A stretch of DNA of 60,760 bases, taken from contig QZKD01000023.1 of NCBI GenBank assembly GCA_003605085.1, positions 1-60,760 of the forward strand, given 5' to 3'. A program made the position numbers and the translations under genes. This document shows, piece by piece, positions 42,078 through 51,455 of the stretch; position 1 is the stretch's first letter, and each line of letters begins with the position of its first letter. The notes below the pieces were generated by a model. The model made no database searches. It was not told where the DNA came from and was given only the letters and a program-made list of their open reading frames with translations. This DNA is from Acholeplasma sp. Lineage in GTDB: Bacteria > Bacillota_I > Bacilli_A > Acholeplasmatales > Acholeplasmataceae.

Positions 42078-42290
42078 TAAAGCATAGAGGTAGCGATGCA
42101 TCAAAGTAGCATGTGGAGCCGGCAGGCATAGAAGCATGTGAAAGGTAACCATCGCCGAATGACCATTCAGGCATGAATGACTCATGGGGTTATAAGGAAC
42201 ACTTATAACACTCCTACGAAAGTAGAGGCGCTAGCAAAATTGGAATTTTTCATTTTTGAAGTGTCCTCTCGGATGCTTTTTTTGTTACAA
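42078..42290 (+). promoter_or_regulatory. Lysine riboswitch (L-box) with expression platform
   Basis: The conserved core is readable in order: AGAGGTAGCG at 42085, AAAGTAG about 20 bases on, GAAAGG, then CGCCGAA. The helix GCGATG/CATCGC joins them exactly as in lysine aptamers. ATTCA/TGAAT and GTTATAAG/CTTATAAC follow as P4- and P5-like hairpins. Downstream, CTAC-GAAA-GTAG, and CCTCT...ATGCT with a run of T before base 42290, can form competing structures. Lysine riboswitches usually switch expression off when lysine is high. The controlled genes form an amino-acid importer. Confidence 0.82.
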
Positions 42291-42316
42291 AATAACAAAA
42301 GAAAGAGGAAGAGAGA

Positions 42317-43150
42317 ATGAAAAGAGTTTTATTGTTTGTTGTTTTAGTAACAGCACTAGGTTTGCTGTCTGCATGTGGCTCCTCAGAGCAGTTTGATTTG
42401 GAAAGCGAAAGCGAGTTTGTGGTTGGATTAGAAGCGGCTTATGCCCCCTTTAATTGGTCGGTTGCAACCCAAAATGAATATACGGTAGCCCTTGATGGTC
42501 AACCTGGTGTTTATGTCGATGGGTATGATGTTGTGGTTGCGTCACTAATCGCTGATGAACTAGGCTTAGAATTAGTCATTAAAGCCATTGATTGGGACGG
42601 TCTTATTCCAGCCCTACTAGCCGGAGAAATCGATATGATTATCGCAGGGATGAGTCCCACGGCAGAAAGAGCTCAAACGGTTGCCTTCTCTGAAGAATAT
42701 TTTAGAAGTGAACAAGTGATGGTCGTATCTACAACAGGAAATTACACAGAGGCAACTTCACTTTCTGATTTTGATGGTGCGCGTGTGGTCGCACAATTAG
42801 GCACTTTACAAGATGATCTTATCGATCAGATTCCTAATGTCAATCATCTAGAACCACTGGATAGCTATGGTTTATTAGGAACAGCGGTTGCTCAAAATGC
42901 AGCGGATGCATTTATCGCTGAACTTCCTGTGGCTCAAGGTATGGTTGCTGCAAATTCCAATCTTGAAATCATTCAATTTACAGGAGATAACGGTTTTGAA
43001 GTCTCTGCTGAAGATGTGATTGTTTCAGTCGCTTTACGCCAAGAAGATGTCAATCTGCTTAATGCAGTTAATGCTGCACTCGCCACGATTTCTAGTACAG
43101 AACGCAATCAAATCATGGCTGATGCCTTATCAAGACAGCCTCAAGAATAA
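42317..43150 (+). CDS. Amino-acid ABC transporter substrate-binding lipoprotein (probably lysine)
   Basis: The 277-residue product has a signal peptide with a lipobox (LLSAC, Cys20). The type 3 periplasmic-binding fold follows: FVVGLEAAYAPFNW, DGYDVVVASLIADELGLELVIKAIDWDGLIPALLAGEIDMIIAGMSPTAERAQ and a two-lobed C-terminal half. It captures an amino acid outside the membrane and passes it to the permease. The lysine riboswitch upstream points to lysine or a basic amino acid. The next gene starts right at its stop. Confidence 0.93.
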   Translation: MKRVLLFVVLVTALGLLSACGSSEQFDLESESEFVVGLEAAYAPFNWSVATQNEYTVALDGQPGVYVDGYDVVVASLIADELGLELVIKAIDWDGLIPALLAGEIDMIIAGMSPTAERAQTVAFSEEYFRSEQVMVVSTTGNYTEATSLSDFDGARVVAQLGTLQDDLIDQIPNVNHLEPLDSYGLLGTAVAQNAADAFIAELPVAQGMVAANSNLEIIQFTGDNGFEVSAEDVIVSVALRQEDVNLLNAVNAALATISSTERNQIMADALSRQPQE

Positions 43151-43893
43151 TGTCTATTTGGCTTCAATTACCCCCAAAAGATGCCTTTTTTGAAACGATT
43201 TGGTATTTGATTCAAACATATGCAGGTTTCTTTTTGCGTGGAGTGTTTATTACATTATTGTTATCCATCGTCGGAACAGTGGGAGGATTTATTCTCTCCC
43301 TGTTTTTGACTGTACTTCGTACACAAGAAATTGATCATAGACGTGATTCATCCATGACAAGGCTTTTCAAAAAATTGGGACAGTGGTTTTCAATCACCTA
43401 TATAACCTTATTTCGTGGCACTCCGATGATTGTTCAAGCGATGATTTTCTACTACGGCATTGCCCCACTTAGAATCAGTTGGTGGTCGCCACTTGTTGCA
43501 GGATTATTTGTTGTAACACTCAATACAACAGCATACATCGCAGAAGTGATTCGCAGTGGTATCAATGGTGTGGATTCTGGGCAGATGGAAGCAGCACGTT
43601 CTTTAGGATTTTCACGTTCAAGAGCAATGTTTTTAATCATTTTACCTCAAGCGATAAAAAATTCATTACCTGCCATTGGCAATGAGTTTATCGTGAACTT
43701 AAAGGACACAGCTGTATTGTCAGTTATTGGTGTTTTCGATCTCTTTAGAGCTACACAATCGGCAACATCAGCGAATTTTAGAGTCGTTGAGGGCTTTATG
43801 ATTGCCGCAGCTGTCTATCTTGTTTTAACGTATCTTACGGGTAAAGTCGTCCATCGTTTAGAAATTGGAATGGAGGTCAAAGCGCATGCCTAA
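43150..43893 (+). CDS. Amino-acid ABC transporter permease
   Basis: The 247-residue product has an N-terminal extension, then five membrane segments ([27 protein letters not shown] and onward). The conserved EAA loop, [33 protein letters not shown], contacts the ATPase. The permease pattern FRGTPMIVQ is typical of the HisMQ type. Between helices 1 and 2 there is a 30-residue charged insert ([21 protein letters not shown]) not usual in the family. Its ATG overlaps the stop of the binding protein and it overlaps the ATPase gene by eight bases. Confidence 0.93.
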   Translation: MSIWLQLPPKDAFFETIWYLIQTYAGFFLRGVFITLLLSIVGTVGGFILSLFLTVLRTQEIDHRRDSSMTRLFKKLGQWFSITYITLFRGTPMIVQAMIFYYGIAPLRISWWSPLVAGLFVVTLNTTAYIAEVIRSGINGVDSGQMEAARSLGFSRSRAMFLIILPQAIKNSLPAIGNEFIVNLKDTAVLSVIGVFDLFRATQSATSANFRVVEGFMIAAAVYLVLTYLTGKVVHRLEIGMEVKAHA

Positions 43894-44635
43894 TATCATC
43901 TTGGATATCCAAAATATTCATAAACGCTTTGGGGATCAACATGTGCTATCCGGCATTGATCTATCGATTCATGAGAAAGAAGTGGTCACGATCATCGGTT
44001 CATCAGGATCAGGAAAAACAACACTATTACGCTGTCTTAATCTATTAAACGAACCCGATGATGGTCATATCATTTTTGAAGGCGCCGATCTAATGGATCC
44101 GAAAACAGATTTAGATCATCTGCGAATGCACATTGGTATGGTCTTTCAGTCTTTTAATTTATTCAACAACAAATCCGTTCTTGAGAATTGTACATTGGCA
44201 CCGATCAAACTTTTAAATCAGTCAAAAGAAGAAGCCAATGAACAAGCTATACTCTATTTAAAAAAGGTAGGTATGCAAGAGTTTATCCATCAAAAAGTGA
44301 ACCGGCTCTCCGGGGGTCAAAAACAACGTGTCGCGATTGCACGAGCGCTATGTATGCAACCAAAAATCATGTTATTTGATGAACCAACTTCAGCTTTGGA
44401 TCCAGAAATGGTGGGTGAAGTACTCTCTGTCATTAAGACTTTGGCCAATGAAGGAATGACCATGGTTATCGTCACTCATGAGATGGCATTTGCTGATGAA
44501 GTCTCGGATCGGATCGTCTTTATGGATCAAGGAGTGATTGCTGAAATTGGTACACCAACTGAAATTTTAAACACCCCAAAAGAAGAAAGAACTAAAGCAT
44601 TTTTGAAACGATATCGCAATTCAAGCACTTCTTAG
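43886..44635 (+). CDS. Amino-acid ABC transporter ATPase
   Basis: ATG 43886 follows TGGAGGTCAAAGCGC; an upstream start at 43865 is not supported. The 249-residue product shows Walker [11 protein letters not shown]-loop MVFQSFNLF, signature LSGGQKQR, Walker [13 protein letters not shown] and H-loop VTHEM. It is of the GlnQ/HisP type. It powers import by the two preceding proteins. The terminator begins inside its last codons. Confidence 0.95.
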   Translation: MPNIILDIQNIHKRFGDQHVLSGIDLSIHEKEVVTIIGSSGSGKTTLLRCLNLLNEPDDGHIIFEGADLMDPKTDLDHLRMHIGMVFQSFNLFNNKSVLENCTLAPIKLLNQSKEEANEQAILYLKKVGMQEFIHQKVNRLSGGQKQRVAIARALCMQPKIMLFDEPTSALDPEMVGEVLSVIKTLANEGMTMVIVTHEMAFADEVSDRIVFMDQGVIAEIGTPTEILNTPKEERTKAFLKRYRNSSTS

Positions 44636-44648
44636 GAAGTGTTTTTTT
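44623..44648 (+). terminator. Terminator of the amino-acid transporter operon
   Basis: CACTTC (44626-44631) and GAAGTG (44636-44641) with a TTAG loop that includes the stop codon, followed by seven T. Confidence 0.88.
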
Positions 44649-44653
44649 GTCTA

Positions 44654-44683
44654 TTGTTTATGTGAGCGCTTTTATGGTATAAT
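44654..44683 (+). promoter_or_regulatory. Promoter of the fic gene
   Basis: TTGTTT (44654-44659) and a perfect TATAAT (44678-44683), 18 bases apart, 29 bases before the ATG. Confidence 0.55.
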
Positions 44684-44711
44684 CATACCAAAGATGGGAG
44701 CGTAGATCATT

Positions 44712-45440
44712 ATGGAGAAAGAACTTTTAGAGGTAGAGCGTCAGCATCTAGAAAACGTCATTAAGGAATGTCATAAGGAACAACTTGAAGAAGTTGAAAC
44801 CAAGTTTGCCTTGATGTACACCTACGATGCTGTGGGCATGGTGAATCAAAACCGTGTTGCGTACGAAGACGTAAAACGTCTTAGTCACGCGAAAGCCCTC
44901 CTCGAATACAGTGAAAGAGAACAAAAAGAAATTCTTAATCACTTAAAAGCTTTTGATTATGTAAAAAAAGAAGCGAAAGAAAAGAAGCCTTTTACAGAAG
45001 AAAAAATGAAAGACATTCATGAGATTTTAGTGGATGGAATCTTCCAAGGTGGTGTCTACCGCAATGTGAATATCAACATCTTCGGTGCCACACATCAACC
45101 CCCAGATTATGTGAAAGTGTATGATAGAATGGCTAAATTCTTTCAATCATTAGATCAGTTTGAAGGAACACCATTAGAAAAAGCAACGTATGTTCATGCA
45201 AGTATCGCGAAGATCCACCCCTTTGTGGATGCGAACGGCAGACTCGCGAAGCTTGCCCTAAACTATTTCCTTATTCAAAGCCATTATTTACCCATTTCAA
45301 TCCCGTTAGACCAACGTGAATCCTATATAGAGTATCTTGAAGCCTTCAAAACAGAGAAAGATTTGAAGCCTTTGCACGAGTTTTTTAAAGATTTATTAAT
45401 TAAGCGTTATGAAAGCGTTTTGAAAGAGTTAGATTTATGA
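44712..45440 (+). CDS. Fic-domain AMP-transferase-like protein
   Basis: The 242-residue product has the Fic signature IHPFVDANGRLAKL with catalytic His169, and a preceding flap region (FQGGVYRNVNINIFGATHQPP). Fic enzymes move AMP or another nucleotide group onto protein hydroxyls. In class II and I Fic proteins an inhibitory helix carries (S/T)xxxE(G/N). Here the corresponding stretch reads TYDAVG (residues 37-42), with Val in place of Glu. It has its own promoter and terminator. The target is unknown. Confidence 0.9.
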   Translation: MEKELLEVERQHLENVIKECHKEQLEEVETKFALMYTYDAVGMVNQNRVAYEDVKRLSHAKALLEYSEREQKEILNHLKAFDYVKKEAKEKKPFTEEKMKDIHEILVDGIFQGGVYRNVNINIFGATHQPPDYVKVYDRMAKFFQSLDQFEGTPLEKATYVHASIAKIHPFVDANGRLAKLALNYFLIQSHYLPISIPLDQRESYIEYLEAFKTEKDLKPLHEFFKDLLIKRYESVLKELDL

Positions 45441-45461
45441 GTGCTAACGCACTCTTTTTTT
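45439..45461 (+). terminator. Terminator after fic
   Basis: GAGTGC (45439-45444) and GCACTC (45449-45454) with a TAAC loop, followed by seven T. Confidence 0.9.
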
Positions 45462-45512
45462 ATTTTCAGTATCATTTTCATATTTTGTGATAAAATAAGA
45501 AAGGTGATATCT

Positions 45513-46349
45513 ATGACATTAAGTGTCGGTGCCATATACCAAATGACGGTTATCCGTAAGACCGATATTGGCTATATGCTTCATTTAGGCCAGGATGAGG
45601 TCTTTTTACATTTTAATGAATCACTCCATCAGGAGCTAAACGCTGGCGACCTAGTCGAGGCATTTTTATATTTTGACAACAAAGGACGAATAGCAGCAAC
45701 CCTTCGTAAACCTTTGATTACCTTAGGTGAGAAGGCTTGGCTTGAAGTGACGGATGTTGTTCCATCACTTGGTGTATTTCTTGATATGGGCATACAAAAA
45801 GGAGTACTATTATCCATAGATGATCTTCCATCAAACCCATTAGCATGGCCACGACCAGGCGATCAACTTTTTATTTCGCTCAAGTTAAAAGGTAAACTTG
45901 TTGCAAAATTAGTGCATCGTAGCAGTCAAGATCAAAAAGAAGGATTAGAATTAAAACAAAGCATTGATGCTTATGTTCAAACATTAGGAACAGAAGGCGT
46001 GAATTTGTTGACTGAAGAAGGACATTGGATTTTTGTCCATAAATCGATGATTAAACATGAACTTAGACTCGGTGAAAAAGTGAATGTAAAGGTCACCTAC
46101 CTTTCGGAAAAAGGATATACAGGATCTCTGATGGAACAAAAAGAAACCGCACGATTTTCAGATGCAGAGATCATTATGGATTACATCGACCATCAAGGTG
46201 ATCTTCCCCTCACTGCGGATAGTACCCCAGAAGAGATACAAAACTATTTTGAAATGTCCAGAAAAGCATTCAAACGTGCGTTGGGATTACTCTATAGAGA
46301 GCGGAAAATTATCTTCGAAGATGGCACAACGAAAAAGGTGAAACCATGA
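45513..46349 (+). CDS. cvfB: S1-domain RNA-binding protein CvfB-like
   Basis: ATG 45513 follows AAAGGTGATATCT; an upstream frame opening at 45441 is not used, since it lies in the terminator region. The 278-residue product has an N-terminal S1-like part (VGAIYQMTVIRKTDIGYMLHL), GEKAWLEVTDVVPSLGVFLDMGIQKGVLL, LSEKGYTGSLMEQKE and a C-terminal winged-helix piece (EEIQNYFEMSRKAFKRALGLLYRERKI). This is the CvfB/YitL architecture. CvfB influences RNA turnover and virulence genes in Staphylococcus. It starts the co-directional run leading to the V-ATPase. Confidence 0.88.
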   Translation: MTLSVGAIYQMTVIRKTDIGYMLHLGQDEVFLHFNESLHQELNAGDLVEAFLYFDNKGRIAATLRKPLITLGEKAWLEVTDVVPSLGVFLDMGIQKGVLLSIDDLPSNPLAWPRPGDQLFISLKLKGKLVAKLVHRSSQDQKEGLELKQSIDAYVQTLGTEGVNLLTEEGHWIFVHKSMIKHELRLGEKVNVKVTYLSEKGYTGSLMEQKETARFSDAEIIMDYIDHQGDLPLTADSTPEEIQNYFEMSRKAFKRALGLLYRERKIIFEDGTTKKVKP

Positions 46350-46675
46350 AAGAAAACGATCAAGATCCATTTGCCAAATACGATAAGCTATTTGAAGAAC
46401 AGGATCGAAAAGCTGCTCAAGACACGGCAACTACTGATGCCAAAAACAAGAAATCATTCAAGGCGATTGAAAATCGTACCAATAAACCCATTAAGGAAAT
46501 TATTAAGCCTAAAAATGCTACACGCATTATCCTCACGGTTGTCTTCGCCATTCTCATATTTCAAGCCATACCGTTTATTGCACTTAACACTAATGGATTA
46601 AATATTCATCCCATATTCTTGACCGTATTTATTATCGTATTTATCAATATCATGATTAAAGCATTCAAAAGGTGA
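46346..46675 (+). CDS. Small membrane protein, 109 aa, unknown
   Basis: The ATG overlaps the stop of cvfB (ATGA). The product has a charged N-terminal half (about residues 1-58, FEEQDRKAAQDTATTDAKN) and two membrane helices (IILTVVFAILIFQAIPFIAL and IFLTVFIIVFINIMI). I recognise no family. It is coupled to both neighbours, so it should be expressed with the translation genes. Confidence 0.6.
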   Translation: MKENDQDPFAKYDKLFEEQDRKAAQDTATTDAKNKKSFKAIENRTNKPIKEIIKPKNATRIILTVVFAILIFQAIPFIALNTNGLNIHPIFLTVFIIVFINIMIKAFKR

Positions 46676-46680
46676 ACTCT

Positions 46681-48114
46681 ATGAATCAACAAAAGAAACT
46701 CGTCTCATCTGTCACATCACGTGACCAAGACTTCGCTCAATGGTATACCGATCTCTGTCTAAAAGCAGAACTCATGGATTATAGCGATGTCAAAGGATTT
46801 ATTATTTACCGTCCATACGGTTATGCGATTTGGGAAGGCATTATGCAATATCTCGATCGCCGGTTTAAAGAAACCAATCATCAAAATGTCTATATGCCAC
46901 TCCTCATTCCTGAGTCGCTTTTCCAAAAAGAAAAAGAACACGTGGAAGGATTCGCTCCAGAAACCGCGATGGTCACGACGACAGGGATAGAAGATCTTCC
47001 AGAACGTCTCATTATCAGACCCACATCAGAGACGCTTTTTTGCACGCACTACCAAAAAATTGTCAATTCTTATCGTGATTTGCCTAAACTTTATAATCAG
47101 TGGTGTAGCGTAGTTCGTTGGGAAAAAACGACACGTCCATTCTTAAGAGGTAAAGAATTCCTCTGGCAAGAAGGGCATACAGTCCACTCAAGTGAAGCAG
47201 AAGCCCGTAAAGAAACCCTTGATATTTTAGAGATTTATCGTGAGCTTGGCGAGAAGTATTTAGCGATACCTTTCGTCACAGGCCGAAAGACTGAAAAAGA
47301 GAAATTTGCTGGTGCTGTGGAGACCTATAGCATTGAAGCGCTCATGCATGATGGTCAAGCCTTACAATCAGGAACCACTCATTATTTTGGTCAAAACTTT
47401 TCTAAAGCTTTTGATATTAAATTTACTGATGAAACCAATACGCTACAATATGCATATCAAACATCTTGGGGCGTTTCCACCCGTTTAATCGGTGCGATCA
47501 TCATGGTACATGGTGATGATGAAGGATTAGTCTTACCACCTTATGTCGCTCCCACACAAATCGTGATCATCCCCATCCAATCGCAACGTCCTGAAGTCAA
47601 AGAAGCGACGGATACACTCTATCAATCACTTAAGGAAGCAGGCTACCGCGTTCAAATCGATGACACAAGTAAGTCTGTAGGTTGGAAATTTGCGGAATAT
47701 GAAATGAAGGGGTATCCCGTTCGTATTGAAATTGGCCCCAGAGATTTAGAACAGGGTCATGTGACATTGGTGACACGACATGATCGAAAGAAGCACACGT
47801 TAAAGATTGATGACGTAACTCCCATTATGAAATCATTACTTAAAGAGATGCACGATACACTTTATCAGCGCGCTTTAGATGATGTAAATCAAAACACTTA
47901 TGAGGCGAAAACGTATGATGAATTTAAAACCCTCATTAAACACGGTGGATATGTGGCGATGAGCATTTCAGGTGAAGAAGCTGAAATTCAAATTAAAAAA
48001 GATACCACAGCGACTGCACGTGTGATTCCATTTAATCAAACATTGATTACTCAAAACTGTCCTGTGACAGGGAAAAAAGCCGTTCAAACGGTTTGGTTTG
48101 CACGAGCATACTAA
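46681..48114 (+). CDS. proS: Prolyl-tRNA synthetase, eukaryote/archaeal-like type
   Basis: ATG 46681 is chosen with AAAAGGTGAACTCT before it. The 477-residue class II synthetase shows motif 2 around RWEKTTRPFLRGKEFLWQEGHT and the TxE loop RPTSETLFCTHY. Motif 3 is WGVSTRLIGAIIMVHGDDEG. A C-terminal anticodon-binding domain and the extra zinc-like domain follow (ending VQTVWFARAY). It lacks the insertion editing domain of the bacterial type, as in mollicutes and some Bacilli. It charges tRNA-Pro. Confidence 0.95.
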   Translation: MNQQKKLVSSVTSRDQDFAQWYTDLCLKAELMDYSDVKGFIIYRPYGYAIWEGIMQYLDRRFKETNHQNVYMPLLIPESLFQKEKEHVEGFAPETAMVTTTGIEDLPERLIIRPTSETLFCTHYQKIVNSYRDLPKLYNQWCSVVRWEKTTRPFLRGKEFLWQEGHTVHSSEAEARKETLDILEIYRELGEKYLAIPFVTGRKTEKEKFAGAVETYSIEALMHDGQALQSGTTHYFGQNFSKAFDIKFTDETNTLQYAYQTSWGVSTRLIGAIIMVHGDDEGLVLPPYVAPTQIVIIPIQSQRPEVKEATDTLYQSLKEAGYRVQIDDTSKSVGWKFAEYEMKGYPVRIEIGPRDLEQGHVTLVTRHDRKKHTLKIDDVTPIMKSLLKEMHDTLYQRALDDVNQNTYEAKTYDEFKTLIKHGGYVAMSISGEEAEIQIKKDTTATARVIPFNQTLITQNCPVTGKKAVQTVWFARAY

Positions 48115-48141
48115 AATAATTCATTGAAGAAGGTGACATGA

Positions 48142-48453
48142 ATGTATAGCAATTTAATCCGCGATACCATTCAAATTGATAAAAAAGCACGCGAAGCTGT
48201 GCAAGAACTGAAAACAAAAAAAGATAATCTTGATGTCTTGATCAAGGAAGAAGAAAAGCATCTTAAAAAAGCTATGCTGAAAGAAATTAAAGATGCTGTT
48301 GCAGCCTTGAAAAAGAAATATCAAGAAGAAATTGATGTCAAGAAAGAACATGAGAAAATTAAATTTGATGCTGCGCTAAAAGAACTTCATGAAGTCTATC
48401 AGCGTGAAAAAGATGAGTGGGTCAAAACAATCTATGCATCATGCATCAAGTAA
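48142..48453 (+). CDS. V-ATPase peripheral-stalk subunit (G/H-like)
   Basis: The 103-residue product is an almost unbroken charged helix (LIRDTIQIDKKAREAVQELKTKKDNLDVLIKEEEKHL...), the form of the peripheral-stalk G/H subunit that pairs with subunit E. It is the first gene of the V-ATPase block, as in other bacteria where this small gene leads the operon. ATG 48142 follows AAGGTGACATGA. The sequence is low in information, so the call leans on position. Confidence 0.75.
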   Translation: MYSNLIRDTIQIDKKAREAVQELKTKKDNLDVLIKEEEKHLKKAMLKEIKDAVAALKKKYQEEIDVKKEHEKIKFDAALKELHEVYQREKDEWVKTIYASCIK

Positions 48454-48465
48454 GGCGGTGATGGC

Positions 48466-49503
48466 ATGAAGGATTTATCCAACAATGCAGTAATCACGAA
48501 AGCCAAATCGATCTATGGTCATTTTCTTAAAGCAGAAGATTATGAACGCTTAGTCAAGATGCGTTCACTTCCGGATTTGGTAGGTTTCCTTAAAAAGTCC
48601 GTCAATTATCAAGAGATTTTATACTCCGTTCAGGAGGCTTCGATTCATCGTGGTCAGCTAGAACTTCTCATTAGAAAGAATGCCTTTGAACAGATTTTGC
48701 GCTTGGTCAAAATGGTACACTCGAAAGATATTGAATTTTATTTACTCAATCTTGTCCAAAGAGAAACCGAACTTATTCTTTCAACGATACGTACCATCAT
48801 TTCGATGGAATTTGAAGATAATATTGGTAAACTTCCCATTTTCTTCGAAGTTCATACGAAGATTGATGTCTATAAGATGCTTAAGGTTCAAACCTATGAT
48901 GATCTCTTAGAAGCGATTAAAAACTCACCCTATTATCAAATTCTAAGACCCTATCGTACAGATGATCCTAAAATGATTCGCTATCTTGATATTGAACATA
49001 AACTTGAAGTCTATTATTATGAAGAAGCATTCCGCCGTATTGAAAAGCATTACAGCGGTGCTTTGAAGCGGGATATCGAAGGTATCTTTCAAACGAAAAT
49101 TGAACTTTCGAATATTACCAAGATTTATCGTTTGAAAAAATTCTATCAAGCGACCCCACAAACGATTAAAGATGTGTTGATCAAAGATCATTTGCGCATC
49201 TCTGAGCGAAAGTGGGATGAAATGATTAACTTAACCAACCCTGATCAAATCGTTAAATATTTATCTAGCTCTGAATATTCAAAATTCGTCAATGAAAAAG
49301 ATTACGTCTATATTGAATATTTTGCAGGAAAAATACGTTATGATCTCGCACGAAAATATATCTATTTTGCATCGGAAGTTCCTAAGGTTTTCATGGCATT
49401 TGTCACACTAAGTCAAATGGAAATTGAAAACATCACCAACATTATCGAAGGTATTCGATATCAAGTGGATGAAGCGGAAATCAAGACGATGCTGATTTAC
49501 TAA
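48466..49503 (+). CDS. V-type ATP synthase subunit C (d-like)
   Basis: The 345-residue product has the all-helical pattern of the AtpC/NtpC family: IYGHFLKAEDYERLVKMRSLPDLVGFLKKS, DIEFYLLNLVQRETELILSTIRTIISMEFED, and IYRLKKFYQATPQTIKDVLI. It forms the funnel that joins the rotor ring to the central stalk. Length is usual. AAGGCGGTGATGGC provides the start. It precedes subunit I here, whereas many Firmicutes put C after E. Confidence 0.9.
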   Translation: MKDLSNNAVITKAKSIYGHFLKAEDYERLVKMRSLPDLVGFLKKSVNYQEILYSVQEASIHRGQLELLIRKNAFEQILRLVKMVHSKDIEFYLLNLVQRETELILSTIRTIISMEFEDNIGKLPIFFEVHTKIDVYKMLKVQTYDDLLEAIKNSPYYQILRPYRTDDPKMIRYLDIEHKLEVYYYEEAFRRIEKHYSGALKRDIEGIFQTKIELSNITKIYRLKKFYQATPQTIKDVLIKDHLRISERKWDEMINLTNPDQIVKYLSSSEYSKFVNEKDYVYIEYFAGKIRYDLARKYIYFASEVPKVFMAFVTLSQMEIENITNIIEGIRYQVDEAEIKTMLIY

Positions 49504-49512
49504 GGAGTTTAT

Positions 49513-51435
49513 ATGGGAATCGCTAAAATGAAACTTATCGATTTAACCTCAAGTGTTAAACAGCTTGATGAAGTATTGATGCGCTTTATCGACATCAAAG
49601 GATTTCATCCTGTTTTAGCCAGTGAGATTGTCGAACGAGTCCATGGCTTGACCTCATTTGTCGCGGAAAATCCGTGCCAACCGATGTTGCAGGAAATTGA
49701 AGAGATTGAAAAGAAGTATGATCTTAATCTTCCTGATGTCGAACAAAGAGAAATCGACTACAACATCAATGAGATGTATGAATACATCAATGAGACCAAA
49801 CAATCATTAGAAAATGAAGTATCAAAAATTAAAGAATATGAGACACACATTCAAAAATATCAGAATGCACTGATCTCAGTAAAAAACATCGAAAGTCTAG
49901 ATATTCCACTCGATGATCTTTTTGCGTGTGAATATATTTATATCCGCTTTGGACGCTTACCTAATGACTCCGTGGATAAGTTATCGTACTTTCAAAACAA
50001 ACCCTATGTCTTTAAGGCATTTAACTTTGATGACAGTTATACGTGGTGTATGTATTTCACTACAGCGGAATACAAAAGAGAAGTCGACAATATATTCTCT
50101 TCACTCTTCTTTGAAAGAATCTACATTCCTGATTTCGTTCATGGAACACCTAAACAAGCCGTATCGGCTCTTGAAGCTGAAATTCAAACAGCAAAAAAAT
50201 TGATTGATCAGTATAAGAGTGATATTTATGAAATTTCATGTGGCTGTACCAATCAACTCGCCTGCATCAAAGCAGAACTGCTCTTCGTGAATCGACTCTT
50301 TGAAGCTAAAAAATATGTCGTAGGTTTAGGTGATAAGTTTTCGATTTCCGGCTTCATGCCAGAAAACGACGTGAACAAGTTCACCTCTGCATTTGAGGGT
50401 CTTGATGATGTGGAAATTGAAGTCAACGATCCAGAAACAGATAAGCGTATTACCACACCGACAAAACTTAAGAATGGTTGGTTCAGTAAACCTTTCGGTA
50501 TGTTTGTTGAAATGTATGGTGTCCCCAACTATCATGACATCGATCCCACACCGTTTGTAGCGATCACATACTCTTTACTCTTTGGAATCATGTTTGGTGA
50601 CTTGGGACAAGGACTTGTACTCATGCTCATCGGATGGCTCTTCTGGAAGTATAAGAAGATGGCACTAGGGGCTGTAGGTGTTCGTATCGGATTATTTTCA
50701 GCACTGTTTGGTTTACTATATGGATCATTTTTCGGTGATGAAGAAATACTGACTCCATTTTACACGAATGTACTTGGACTTGCTGAAAAGCCTATTCATG
50801 TCATGGATGGTGAATTTACGATGATCTTACTCATTTCAGCGATTGCCATTGGGGCACTCCTCATCGTGATCGCCATGATTATGAACATCTTCACTTTGTT
50901 CAGGAAAAAGGATTATGTTGAAATGGTCCTATCCCATAATGGATTTGCTGGACTCTTGATGTATGGATTTATTGGTGTAGGAGCTGCTCTCCAACTCGGT
51001 CTGCAAATCCCAGTATTTAATGGTTTAACGATTGCCTTATTCGTAGGCATTCCACTCTTAGCCATTTTCTTCAAGGAACCCTTAGAAAGAAAGTTTCACC
51101 ATCACAAGATGTTCCCGAATGGATTTGGTGGATTCTTCGTCGAAGGATTCTTTGAACTCTTCGAAATCGTTTTATCTTATGTCACGAACACGATGAGTTT
51201 CTTGCGTGTCGGTGGGTTCGTCTTATCCCATGCGGGAATGATGCTCGTGGTCATGAGTCTGATGGATATGTTTGCCGGAGTAGGCAGTATCGTCGTCTTA
51301 ATTTTTGGTAATATCTTCGTCATGGCACTTGAAGGCATGATCGTAGGTATTCAGGTCTTACGTCTGCAGTTTTATGAAATGTTTTCTCGCTATTACAAAG
51401 GTAACGGCGTTGCGTTTAACGCATTAAATCAGTAA
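49513..51435 (+). CDS. V-type ATP synthase subunit I (a-like)
   Basis: The 640-residue product has a cytoplasmic N-terminal half with helical hairpins (about 1-340) and a C-terminal membrane half. That half starts near FVAITYSLLFGIMFGDLGQGLVLML and contains about seven helices (AIGALLIVIAMIMNIFTLF, FLRVGGFVLSHAGMMLVVMS). The SFLRVGGFVLSHAG segment holds the conserved Arg that faces the rotor carboxylate. It forms the stator ion path. It is of normal size. Confidence 0.94.
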   Translation: MGIAKMKLIDLTSSVKQLDEVLMRFIDIKGFHPVLASEIVERVHGLTSFVAENPCQPMLQEIEEIEKKYDLNLPDVEQREIDYNINEMYEYINETKQSLENEVSKIKEYETHIQKYQNALISVKNIESLDIPLDDLFACEYIYIRFGRLPNDSVDKLSYFQNKPYVFKAFNFDDSYTWCMYFTTAEYKREVDNIFSSLFFERIYIPDFVHGTPKQAVSALEAEIQTAKKLIDQYKSDIYEISCGCTNQLACIKAELLFVNRLFEAKKYVVGLGDKFSISGFMPENDVNKFTSAFEGLDDVEIEVNDPETDKRITTPTKLKNGWFSKPFGMFVEMYGVPNYHDIDPTPFVAITYSLLFGIMFGDLGQGLVLMLIGWLFWKYKKMALGAVGVRIGLFSALFGLLYGSFFGDEEILTPFYTNVLGLAEKPIHVMDGEFTMILLISAIAIGALLIVIAMIMNIFTLFRKKDYVEMVLSHNGFAGLLMYGFIGVGAALQLGLQIPVFNGLTIALFVGIPLLAIFFKEPLERKFHHHKMFPNGFGGFFVEGFFELFEIVLSYVTNTMSFLRVGGFVLSHAGMMLVVMSLMDMFAGVGSIVVLIFGNIFVMALEGMIVGIQVLRLQFYEMFSRYYKGNGVAFNALNQ

Positions 51436-51455
51436 ATTTTTAGGAGGACTAAATT

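Noticed and set aside
42078-42290. Cyclic-di-AMP (ydaO) or cobalamin riboswitch
   Set aside because: Some short words look similar, but the order AGAGGTAGCG, AAGTAG, GAAAGG, CGCCGAA and their pairing fit the lysine aptamer, and the downstream genes are an amino-acid importer.
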